Assembly (NCBI GenBank): GCA_963847235.1
Contig: CAWJYU010000005.1
Location: 221,494-285,493, forward strand
From: JACDAN01 sp963847235
GTDB lineage: Bacteria > Actinomycetota > Thermoleophilia > Gaiellales > Gaiellaceae
Length of the DNA stretch: 64,000 bases
Direction of reading: 5' to 3'
Shown in pieces: positions 34,516-42,356 of this stretch (positions are counted from its first letter, which is position 1; the number at the start of each line of letters is the position of its first letter). The position numbers were made by a program, and so were the translations under genes. The notes under the pieces are model-generated. The model was not told the DNA's origin. It did no database searches and saw only the letters and a list, made by a program, of their open reading frames with translations.

Positions 34516-36229
34516 TCAGCCTCCTCCGAAGTTCTGCGGAGCCAAGCAGCGCCGGCTTGGGCGGATCGCTGATGATCCCGCCGCCTCCGGACGGTGCAAA
34601 AAGGATCGGCGGGAAGATCAGGTCGTTGCTCTGGCCTGCGAATACGCCGTCGTAGACGCTGATCATCGGACCCTGCATTTTCGCGGTCGTTTCGGTCGGT
34701 GACCGAGTGGTTCGCGATGAGCGCGCCCTGGAAGTCCGCGCTCTTCAGGTGGATTCCATCGCCGGGGTCGAAGTCGCTCCCCTGTCCTTGCGCCGATCCG
34801 GCGCCGGCAAGACCGTCGGCGACGATCACGAGCGCGGACTGATTGGGATCCCACGGAGACGTTCCAGTGAAGTCGCAAGCGCCCGTGTAGCCCGGATGAG
34901 TCGCGCAGATCGTCGCGGTCTTCATCCCGAATGTTCCCGAAGCGACAATCGTCGCCTGGCCCGTGTATCTGGCGGTCGCGCCGCGCGTCGATGGTGATGC
35001 TGCCGTCGATGAAGATCGTCCCCTTGACGGTCAGCAATTTCGTGCGGCGTTCCACGAGAGCTCACCGAGGGTCGTCGAGCCCGCCATGGACTTGCACGTA
35101 TAGGAGGCGCCGGGCGTCAGGTTGATCACCGTGCTCGGAGTCGCACTCCAGTTGATCGAGTTGTCCGGGACTCCGCTGGCGGTGTCGAACTTCGGCGGCG
35201 AGCCCGTCGAGGTGGTGCACGGCGCATGGGGCCCGAGATCGGCGAACTCGTACCAGAAGCCCATGTTGCTCGGATTGTCCGGCGGTCCGCTGAGCGGGCC
35301 GGCAGGAGCGATCGTTCCTCCGTACGGCGCACAGCAGGTGAGCTTCGGAGTGAAGGAGATGAACGGCGGCGGGCCGACGGGGATCACGTTGTCGTGGACC
35401 GTCGCAAAGATCGCGTCGTCGTCCCATTCGGCGTTCGACGGTCCGCAGGTGTGCAGCGCCGGCGGTCTTCTTCGACGAGCACCAGTTCACCACGTGAATC
35501 TCGGCGATCCGCGGGTCGCCGCCGCCCGTGAGGCCAATCTGGTTCTGCGGGTTCTTGAGGTACAGGTCGCGGCCGATCGCTGCCTTCTTCGCCTCTCCGT
35601 CGATCACGGCCGTGGATTCCAAGTGCAGGTCCCGCGTCACATACACCGGGGCCTTGACGTGCACCGAGTTCTGGAACCACATGTCGGAGCCCGAATAGAG
35701 GAAGTTCAGCGGACCGGTCGCGCTCGCCGGCGTCGTCGGCGGAATGACGATCGGCACGATGGCGGTCGCCTTGCGCGTCACCGGCGCGGCCCCGGGCCCG
35801 GTCGGATTCTGAACGCTGCCGGTGGACGTGATTTGCCATTCCCTTTGCCACGGAACTGATGGGTCCAGCGGAGCGGCAAGCGTCCCGCTCCAGGTTACGG
35901 TGCCGGTGTCGTAGGTCGTCGTCGCTGGCGGGCAGCCATGCGGGGTCGCCCGGGAACGCGACCGTCATACCCGGGTGGTAGTTGGCATTGAGCACTGCGA
36001 AAGCGTTGTTCACACCGGCCTCGGCGAGCGCATACGCCTTCTGCCCGGCGTTGCTGTTATTTGCGTGTCCGGCGCTCGCGGCCGTGTAGACCATCACGGA
36101 CGAGACCGTGATCGTCAGCACGAACATGATCCCGATCGCCATGACGAGCGCGATTCCGCGCTCGTCTTGCAGGCGCGCGAGGATGCGCGACGCGCGCACT
36201 GATCTGGTCCAAAGGGGCATCGACTCCAA
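34516..36229 (-). CDS. PilX-like minor pilin with large exodomain (multiple frameshifts)
   Basis: The N-terminus MPLWTRSVRASRILARLQDERG/IALVMAIGIMFVLTITVSSVMVYTAASAGHANNSNAGQKAYALAEAGVNNAFAVLNA matches the PilX N-terminal domain (hydrophobic helix followed by AGxKAYALAEAGVN). The remaining about 500 residues are recovered only by changing frame at least five times between 35860 and 34520 (for example TRDLHLESTAVIDGEAKKAAIGRDLYLKNP, FISFTPKLTCCAPYGG, TPSTVINLTPGASYTC, GTIFIDGSITIDARR). The pattern of short glycine-punctuated strands looks like a beta-helix. Putative pilus tip subunit. Confidence 0.65.
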
Positions 36230-36274
36230 CCGTCGGCGGCGATCGGGCCCCTCGCGACCCCCAAACGGGGGGTG

Positions 36275-36510
36275 TTACGCCGCGAACGCCTTGCCGGGAT
36301 CGCCCGCGAGTCGGGCGAGGAGCTCGGCGGCGCGGAGCGCGGCGCCGCCGGCCCGCCGAGGTCCGCCGGCTCATCGGCGTCCGCCCGGAGCAGGGACTCG
36401 ATCCCCCGCCAGGCGAGCGGTGCCTGGAGGAGCGTGAACGTCGTTCTCGGGAAGCGGTCTACCGCGTCTTCGCCCGCCACGAGGCCACGGTCGGAAGCGG
36501 TCACGTTCCC
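36275..36510 (-). pseudogene. Duplicated 3' end of geranylgeranyl-reductase-like gene
   Basis: Bases 36284-36496 match 38303-38518 almost exactly, and encode the same C-terminal piece (DRFPRTTFTLLQAPLAWRGIESLLRADADEPADLGG, then AALRAAELLARLAGDPGKAFAA and stop at 36275 after a one-base adjustment). There is no 5' portion. It is a stranded fragment, and the two copies are direct repeats about 2.02 kb apart bracketing the toxin-antitoxin pair and the two genes after it. Just downstream CCCCCAAACGGGGGG can form a hairpin. Confidence 0.8.
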
Positions 36511-36555
36511 TTCCACGGACGACGAAGGGTCGACACGCCTGCTTCACGAGCAGCC
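36499..36555 (+). pseudogene. Relic of a class III cyclase N-terminus
   Basis: Plus-strand reading gives VTFPSTDDEGSTRLLHEQ, clearly related to VTFLFTDVEGSTRLLHELG, the start of the cyclase gene at 46152. Only about 18 codons survive; it abuts the duplicated reductase fragment and the toxin-antitoxin promoter. It marks a past recombination point. Confidence 0.5.
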
Positions 36556-36569
36556 GAGACGATGTACTA

Positions 36570-36587
36570 TCTAGACAGTCTAGACAG
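36570..36587. promoter_or_regulatory. Operator of the Phd/PIN pair
   Basis: TCTAGACAG repeated twice in direct contact (36570-36578 and 36579-36587); TCTAGA is itself palindromic. It overlaps the region between TACTAT (a possible -10) and the GGAG before the antitoxin ATG at 36595, the usual site for antitoxin autorepression. Confidence 0.65.
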
Positions 36588-36594
36588 GAGAGCT

Positions 36595-36837
36595 ATGATC
36601 TGGCAGCTGCAAATGGCGAAACAGAGGTTTTCGGAGGTGGTGGACCGCGCGCTCGCGGAAGGGCCGCAGATCGTCACGCGGCGCGGGCGCGAGGTCGCTG
36701 TGGTCCTCGGAATGGACGAGTACCGACGCCTGCGCGACGGCGAGCCTGATTTCAAGCGCTTCTTGCTCGAGGGTCCCAGCTTTGACGACCTCGAGCTCGA
36801 GCGGTCGCCAGATACCGGGCGCGAAATCGACTTTTGA
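36595..36837 (+). CDS. Phd/YefM-family antitoxin
   Basis: 80 residues: MIWQLQMAKQRFSEVVDRALAEGPQIVTRRGREVAVVLGMDEYRRLRDGEP matches the Phd/YefM DNA-binding fold (QxAKxRFSEVVxxA...GPQxVTRRGxExVVVL), and the acidic C-terminus (FDDLELERSPDTGREIDF) is the toxin-binding tail. RBS GGAG four bases upstream. TTGA overlap with the toxin. It should bind the TCTAGACAG repeats just upstream. Confidence 0.92.
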   Translation: MIWQLQMAKQRFSEVVDRALAEGPQIVTRRGREVAVVLGMDEYRRLRDGEPDFKRFLLEGPSFDDLELERSPDTGREIDF

Positions 36838-37241
36838 GTTACCTGCTCGATACGAACGTCGTCTCGGAGCTCCGACGCCGACGGCCGAATCGAGAGGTCG
36901 TACAGTGGTTCGAAGACGCCCCGACGACGTCTCTTTTCCTAAGCGCTCTCGTCGTGGGCGAGATTCGAAAAGGAGTTGAACGCCTACGGAGCCGCGACTC
37001 CATCCAGGCCGGCGTCCTCGAGGAATGGCTGGAGGGGCTCCGGCGCGACTTCGCTGATCGCATCTTGCCGGTCACCACGCCGGTCGCCGAAGCGTGGGGA
37101 CGCCTCGTCGCCCCCGCTCCGCTGCCGGTCGTGGACGCACTGATCGCGGCTACGGCCCTCGTTCACGGCCTGACACTCGTCACGCGAGACACGGGCGCTC
37201 TCGAGCGGACCGGGATCCCGCTGCTCGACCCATGGAGCTAG
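36834..37241 (+). CDS. PIN-domain (VapC-type) ribonuclease toxin
   Basis: 135 residues starting with TTG inside the antitoxin stop. PIN residues: LLDTNVVSE (first Asp), LFLSALVVGEIRKGVERL (Glu), PVVDALIAATALVHGLTLVTRD (Asp x2) and the RDTGALERTGIPLLDPW tail, like VapC/FitB toxins. These cleave tRNA or other structured RNA; the target cannot be told. The pair lies between direct repeats of the reductase gene end, consistent with acquisition. Confidence 0.92.
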   Translation: MSYLLDTNVVSELRRRRPNREVVQWFEDAPTTSLFLSALVVGEIRKGVERLRSRDSIQAGVLEEWLEGLRRDFADRILPVTTPVAEAWGRLVAPAPLPVVDALIAATALVHGLTLVTRDTGALERTGIPLLDPWS

Positions 37242-37396
37242 GAAGCTGCGAGGCGACCGTCTCTCTAGCTGGCAGAAGACCTACTCCGCCCAGCCCGGCC
37301 CCTTATCTGTCGATGCCGTGGCGCGGCGTCCTCGAGCGACGTCGCGCGACCAGCAAAGAAAGGGCCTGACCCGTTGCGGGTCAGGCCCAATGAAGC

Positions 37397-38011
37397 TCAG
37401 GCTCGCGCGCCCGCCACCGTCTGCGCCATCGAGACGTCGTACTGCGCGACGTTCGCGATCTTCTGGTCGCTCATGTCGGCGGTGCGCTGACGCAGTTGAT
37501 CGGCCTCCTGCGCGCTCGCGCGCATGGAGTCCCCGCTGTCCCAGAGCGTGATCATCGAGACGCGGCCGTTGTCGCGGTCGGCGAGGCCGATCGCGCCGAC
37601 GTTCCCGTTGATCGCGCGAACCTTCGGCAGTGAGTCGCCGCGCGTCTTGTCGACGCCGGCGTCAATCGATTCAGGCGATCCTTCAAGCAGACTGACACGC
37701 GCGGCCTTCGCAGCTTCGACGTCGCCGTCGTAGATCACGACGTCGTAGTGGTGGACGCTCGTGCGCTTGCCGCGGATCTCCTCCGGGATCGTGTCACCCT
37801 GCTGGTCGAATCCAGGCTCGGCGGCCTCGAGTGCGTCGCGGCTGTCAAAGAACGCGAGGAACTTGCGCTTCCCGGCGTCCTTGTCGTCGAGGATGAGAAC
37901 GCTGCTCATGCCTTCAGGCGGTGTCATCTCGCCCGACGACATGCGCTCATCCATGAGCTTGTCGAGCTTCTCCGTGTCCCCGCCCTCGAACGTGGCTACC
38001 CGTACCCACAT
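37397..38011 (-). CDS. Duplicated dimeric alpha/beta-barrel (ABM-like) protein
   Basis: 204 residues. Two similar halves: MWVRVATFEGGDTEKLDKLMDERM...FLAFFDSRDALEAAEPGFDQQGD and HHYDVVIYDGDVEAAKAARVSLLEGSPESI...VSMITLWDSGDSMRASAQEADQLR. Each has the strand-helix-strand-strand-helix order of antibiotic-biosynthesis-monooxygenase/EthD-like ferredoxin folds, so the chain may form an internal dimer. RBS GGAGG seven bases before the ATG. Function unknown; such proteins often bind haem or small organics. Confidence 0.75.
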   Translation of the reverse strand: MWVRVATFEGGDTEKLDKLMDERMSSGEMTPPEGMSSVLILDDKDAGKRKFLAFFDSRDALEAAEPGFDQQGDTIPEEIRGKRTSVHHYDVVIYDGDVEAAKAARVSLLEGSPESIDAGVDKTRGDSLPKVRAINGNVGAIGLADRDNGRVSMITLWDSGDSMRASAQEADQLRQRTADMSDQKIANVAQYDVSMAQTVAGARA

Positions 38012-38076
38012 CGTGCGACCTCCTTGGTCGATGCCTCCCCAGGGGAACCTAGTGGACTGAGCCTCCCGACGCACGG

Positions 38077-38275
38077 TCAAGACTTGTCCTTGCGCGACAC
38101 AAGACGATCGCGAAAATCGAACGTCCACGGCCGCCCGATGACGGCTTCGACGAGGCGGCGTACCTGCGCCGACGCGGGAACCGTGAGCTCGCGGTTGGCG
38201 GCGTCCCAATTGAGCCGGCCCTCGTAGGGGGCCCGAAGGGTTGTCGTAGATGCAGTCGTAGTTCGACCCAGGCAT
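38077..38275 (-). CDS. Small conserved hypothetical protein (one frameshift)
   Basis: Reads MPGSNYDCIYDNP, then after a one-base shift near 38235 APYEGRLNWDAANRELTVPASAQVRRLVEAVIGRPWTFDFRDRLVSRKDKS. About 65 residues, no known motif. The second half looks like a normal globular sequence. It lies upstream of the ABM-like gene on the same strand, and the C-terminus of the reductase gene is just above it. Confidence 0.5.
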
Positions 38276-38296
38276 GAGGTCCTCAAAAGGGGGTTC

Positions 38297-39402
38297 TTAC
38301 GTGAACGCCTTGCCGGGATCGCCCGCGAGCGCGGGCGAGGAGCTCGGCGGCGCGGAGCGCGGCGCCGCCCGGCCCGCCGAGGTCCGCCGGCTCATCGGCG
38401 TCCGCCCGGAGCAGGGACTCGATCCCCCGCCAGGCCAGCGGTGCCTGGAGGAGCGTGAACGTCGTTCTCGGGAAGCGGTCTAGCGCCGTCTTCGCCCGCC
38501 ACGAGGCCACGGTCGGAACGGCGAGGCGGCGGCGCAGTTCCACGTGCATACGGGCTGAAGTCGACCGCACGACCGGCCAGGATGTCGAGCGCGTTCGCCG
38601 CCGCCAGCCGCGCGCTCAGCACCGCCTCGTAGATCCCGTCGCCCGAGACCGGGTCGACGAGGCCTGCGGCGTCGCCGACGAGTGCGAGGCGTCCACGGGC
38701 GGCCGTCGAGCCCGGACGCCGGAGCGGAAGCCGGTGCCCGCGGACGTCGGTGAGCTCCCGTTCCGGGATCCCGTGCTCGCGGCAGAGGCGGGCGAGGTGG
38801 GCTCGAAGCTGCGGTCCCTCCGAGTGCCACCCTCCCACGCCGACGTTGACGTGGTCGGCCTTGGGGAAGACCCAGCCGTAGCCGCCGGGAACCACGCCGA
38901 ACTCGATCCACGCCCGGCCGGCGAAGCGTTCGAGGTCGACTGCAGCGTTGCCCTCGAGCGCGACGGTGCGAAGGTGGTCGTCGAGGCCTGCCTTGCGCCC
39001 GGTCGTCCCGTTCGCGCCGTCGGCGCCGATCACGACCTCGGCGTCGATGGTGTCGTCCGGCCTGAAGCCGTCGCGGAACTCCGCCCCCGCCTCGCGGGCC
39101 TGCTCGACCAGGAACGCGTCGAGCCGCCGTCGCTGCGTCATCCGGATCAGCGGCTCGCGCGTCCTGCGCCGGAAGTGCCGCCGGTAGCCGAGGCGCAGCT
39201 CGAAGACGTCGACGTCGTCCTCGACGACGGGGTCGATCGAGAACGGGAGCTGGCGCTCTGCCCGGACGGTGATCCCGCCGCCGCATGGCTTGTCACGCGG
39301 GAAGCGGGCCTTGTCCGTCAGAAGCACGCGAGCGCCACCCCGTGCGAGGTGGAACGCGGCCAACGAGCCGGCCGGCCCGGCTCCGACGACGAGGGCGTCC
39401 AC
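38297..39402 (-). CDS. Geranylgeranyl-reductase-family FAD oxidoreductase (frameshifted near 3' end)
   Basis: About 365 residues. FAD motif VVGAGPAGSLAAFHLARGG at the N-terminus, DKPCGGG (the PCGGG of the family) at about 37-43, YGWVFPKADHVNVGVGG in the middle and LVGDAAGLVDPVSGDGIYEAVLSA for the second FAD contact. Family members saturate prenyl chains of menaquinone, lipids or carotenoids, or act as electron-transfer flavoproteins. Shifts near 38546 and 38335 are needed to reach ASWRAKTALDRFPRTTFTLLQAP and the ending DPGKAFT. The last 216 bases are duplicated at 36284-36496. Confidence 0.82.
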
Positions 39403-39432
39403 GTGTTCCGTCGCTACTATCTCCGTTCGCCT

Positions 39433-39514
39433 GGGGGTGTTCCCGAGTGGCCAAAGGGGACGGGCTGTAAACCCGTTGGCTCCGCCTTCGGAGGTTCGAA
39501 TCCTCCCGCCCCCA
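39433..39514 (+). tRNA. tRNA-Tyr (anticodon GTA)
   Basis: Acceptor stem GGGGGTG/CGCCCCC, anticodon loop CTGTAAA inside GGG/CCC, a long variable arm with TCCGCC/GGAG character, T-loop TTCGAAT with stem GGAGG/CCTCC, and discriminator A. Class II size (82 bases). CCA is not encoded. It stands alone between the reductase gene (divergent) and the catalase gene. Confidence 0.95.
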
Positions 39515-39790
39515 CTCGAGAGCTTCTAATGTCGTTTGCAGAGTCTGGGTAGTAGGACGACTCTCCTACTCGGTTGTGGCTTCAGCGGGCCATGCTGCCA
39601 GACGCCACCATTCGGTCGCGCGCAGGCGGAGTACCGACGCTTCAACCACGGTGTGGATGAGGCGTCGCGGCGGCCATCGAAAGTGTGAGCGAAGGCACAC
39701 CGGGATCCGGTTTCGCCCTTCCACCGAGGGGCAAGACCGGTACCGACTAAGGAGGCACCCGGTGGTGCCGCAAGCCATGAGGAGGTACCC

Positions 39791-40771
39791 GTGATTCTTC
39801 GAATCGAGAGACTCCAGACCGAACTTCCCCCGCCCTCCGAGCCCGATCCCGCCGGTGCTGCGGCGGTTCAGGAGCTCCTGGGGGGCAAGTTCGGCGAGAT
39901 GTCGACCTGGCTCAACTACACGTTCCAATCGTTCAACTTCCGTGCCCGGCAGGGAGCGCGCCCCTTCTACGATCTGCTTTGCAGCATCGCGACGGAGGAG
40001 TTCGGCCACGTCGAGCTCGTGTCAGCCACGATCAACACGATGCTCACCGATCCCGGCGCGGCCGACAACGGCCGGGCTCCCGAACCCGCCTTGGCGGAGC
40101 TGAAGGGCGTCGGCAACCCGCACCACACGATCGCCGGCGGGAGGGCGGCGCTGCCACAAAACTCCCAGGGGCGTCCTTGGAACGGCGACTACGTGTTCTC
40201 ATCGGGAGACCTCGTCGAGGATTTGACCCACAACTTCTTCCTCGAGACGGGTGCCCGCAACAACAAGCTGAAGGTCTACGAGATGGTCGAGCATCCTGCA
40301 GCGCGCGCCTTGACCGGGTACCTGCTCGTCCGAGGCGGGGTCCATCAGGTGGCCTACGCACGCGCGCTCGAGCGGCTCACGGGCAGCGATCTGATGAAGC
40401 TGTTCCCCTCGCCGCGCATCCCGACCGAAAAGATCCCGGAGTGCAAGCCCCACATCGATCGGGGCGAGCATCTGAAGCTCTACCGTTTTTCCGAGGACGC
40501 CTTTCATGAGGCCGCGGCGGTCTTCAACGGACCCCATCCGGAAACGGGCGAGGAGTTGGCGATCGCCGAGGAGCCTCATCCCGAAGGCGCCCGAGCGCAC
40601 GATCTCCCGCCACAGCCAGACGTGTTTGCTCCGAGCTACGCCCCGGAGGAGATCGTCGAGATCGCCCAGCAACTCCGCAAGAAGGCAGGGCTCCCTGACG
40701 AGCCGACCGGTGAGGTGTCAGAGGAGTCGCGGAACCTCATCACAAGCCTCCTCGCCGAGGTCAAGGCGTAG
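39791..40771 (+). CDS. Manganese catalase
   Basis: 326 residues, ferritin-like four-helix protein that splits hydrogen peroxide with a di-manganese centre. The metal ligands sit at the expected spacing: E36 (GEMSTW), E70 and H73 (TEEFGHVE), E152 (NFFLETGAR) and H185 (GGVHQVAY). The C-terminal part (residues 210-326) is the usual arm that wraps neighbouring subunits. GTG start behind GAGGAGGTACCC. The 276 bases upstream, down to tRNA-Tyr, hold no gene. Stress-linked in many soil bacteria. Confidence 0.94.
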   Translation: MILRIERLQTELPPPSEPDPAGAAAVQELLGGKFGEMSTWLNYTFQSFNFRARQGARPFYDLLCSIATEEFGHVELVSATINTMLTDPGAADNGRAPEPALAELKGVGNPHHTIAGGRAALPQNSQGRPWNGDYVFSSGDLVEDLTHNFFLETGARNNKLKVYEMVEHPAARALTGYLLVRGGVHQVAYARALERLTGSDLMKLFPSPRIPTEKIPECKPHIDRGEHLKLYRFSEDAFHEAAAVFNGPHPETGEELAIAEEPHPEGARAHDLPPQPDVFAPSYAPEEIVEIAQQLRKKAGLPDEPTGEVSEESRNLITSLLAEVKA

Positions 40772-40872
40772 GAGTCCAGGACTCCGCCGTTCGAGGCGCC
40801 GCAGTGGAGCGCATCCTGGGGGTGCGCTCCACAACGTCCCGACCAGCGCTACGCCTCTCCGGCGGCCTTGAG

Positions 40873-42000
40873 ATGAACCGACCGAGCGTTCTGGCGCTCG
40901 TGCTCGCGGGCGGAGAAGGCAGCCGCCTTGGCCCCCTGACGGACGAACGCGCGAAGCCTGCCCTCCCCTTTGCCGGCGTTTACCGGCTGATCGACTTCCC
41001 CCTGTCGAATTGCCTCCACAGTGGCATCGGCGACGTCTGGGTGATCCAGCAGTACGAGCCGCATGAACTGACGAAGCAGCTCGCCAACGGCCGGCCCTGG
41101 GATCTCGACCGCACACGCGGCGGGCTGCGGATCCTGCATCCCTACCTCGGTGACTCGGAGAGCGGCTGGTACGAGGGGAATGCGGACGCGATCTACAGCA
41201 ACCGCGAGGTGATTGCCGACCACGATCCGGACGTGCTGCTCGTGCTCTCCGCCGACCATGTCTACAAGCTCGACTACTCGGACGTGGTCGCTCACCACCT
41301 CGATTCCGGCGCAGCTGTGACCATGGTCACCACCAGCGTCGCGAAAGAGGAGGCGTCGCGGTACGGCGTCGTTCGCGTCGACGGAGATGGACGGGTCAGT
41401 GAATTTGAGTACAAGCCCGATGCTCCAGGCAGCGACGTGATCACGACGGAGGTCTTCGCATACGAGGCGCGCAGTCTGCTGCGAGCTCTCGACGAGCTCG
41501 CCGAGGAGGGAGACGGCTCCAGCATCCGCGACTTCGGGCATGAGCTCCTCCCTCGGCTGGTCGACGAGGGCGGGGCGCGGGCGTTCGAGCTCGACGGATA
41601 CTGGCGCGACGTCGGGACGGTCGACAGCTACTGGGAGGCGCACATGGAGCTGCTCGCCGCCGAGCCGCCGCTGACGCTCGACGATCCCGCATGGCCAATC
41701 CTGACCATGGGCCTGCAGCGGCCGCCCGCGCGGATCGAAGGGTCGGCGACTATCGACGGCTGCCTCGTCGCTGGGGGGTCGAACGTCCGCGGAACCGTCG
41801 CGCGCTCGGTAATCGGCCCCGGAGTCGTCGTCGAGGAAGGCGCCGAGGTTCGAGACTCCGTCCTCCTCCATGACAGCCATGTCGGCGCTCGCGCGCGTGT
41901 GACACGCGCGATCGTGGACGAGCAGGCCGACGTCAGCGAGGACACGGTCGTTGGCGGCAGCGACGAAATCACGGTGGTAGCAGCGCGACTGGATCAGTGA
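40873..42000 (+). CDS. glgC: Glucose-1-phosphate adenylyltransferase
   Basis: 375 residues. N-terminal nucleotidyltransferase domain with LAGGEGSRLGPLTDERAKPALPF (activator/ATP loop), RPWDLDR and GNADAIYSN, SADHVYKLDY (metal Asp), and EYKPD with the sugar-phosphate Lys. The C-terminal left-handed beta-helix (GSATIDGCLVAGGSNVRGTVARSVIGPGVVVEEGAEVRDSVLL) regulates it. It makes ADP-glucose for glycogen. About 30 residues shorter than typical GlgC. No other glg genes are nearby. It starts about 100 bases after the catalase stop. Confidence 0.92.
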   Translation: MNRPSVLALVLAGGEGSRLGPLTDERAKPALPFAGVYRLIDFPLSNCLHSGIGDVWVIQQYEPHELTKQLANGRPWDLDRTRGGLRILHPYLGDSESGWYEGNADAIYSNREVIADHDPDVLLVLSADHVYKLDYSDVVAHHLDSGAAVTMVTTSVAKEEASRYGVVRVDGDGRVSEFEYKPDAPGSDVITTEVFAYEARSLLRALDELAEEGDGSSIRDFGHELLPRLVDEGGARAFELDGYWRDVGTVDSYWEAHMELLAAEPPLTLDDPAWPILTMGLQRPPARIEGSATIDGCLVAGGSNVRGTVARSVIGPGVVVEEGAEVRDSVLLHDSHVGARARVTRAIVDEQADVSEDTVVGGSDEITVVAARLDQ

Positions 42001-42084
42001 CCCTCGGCCGAGCCGAAACGTCGAACACGTACGTCCTCTGTCGGCCGATCGTCAGCTTGCAGCGTCGACCACGTTGGGCTGTGT

Positions 42085-42291
42085 TCAGCGCTCCTCCTTA
42101 GCATCCTTTCCGCCGACCAGGCCCTCGATCGCTTCGCCCACCTTCGAAGGCTTCGGGACGAAATCGCCGATGGTTTCCCGAGCGTCCGCGGACAGGCCAA
42201 GCTCAATGCGCATGAGTGCCGTGTTCGCCACCCTCTCGATCATGGCGCGCGTCTCGGCGCCAAGCTCGAACTCGACCGTGAAAAGTGCCAC
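42085..42291 (-). CDS. Small conserved protein, 68 residues
   Basis: GTG start with a strong RBS (AAGGAGGAGGC). VALFTVEFELGAETRAMIERVANTALMRIELGLSADARETIGDFVPKPSKVGEAIEGLVGGKDAKEER: a strand followed by an amphipathic helix and a charged tail. No known motif. Gene call rests on the strong RBS and good composition. It is convergent with glgC. Confidence 0.65.
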   Translation of the reverse strand: MALFTVEFELGAETRAMIERVANTALMRIELGLSADARETIGDFVPKPSKVGEAIEGLVGGKDAKEER

Positions 42292-42356
42292 GCCTCCTCC
42301 TTCGCCTCGGTGATCTAGCCGCGTCTTGAACCGATGCTAGACCGCTTCCGGTCGAG

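Noticed and set aside
36562..36594. ATG at 36564 as antitoxin start (MYYLDSLDRRAM...)
   Set aside because: It would translate the operator repeats and has no RBS; the ATG at 36595 has GGAG upstream and starts the conserved domain.
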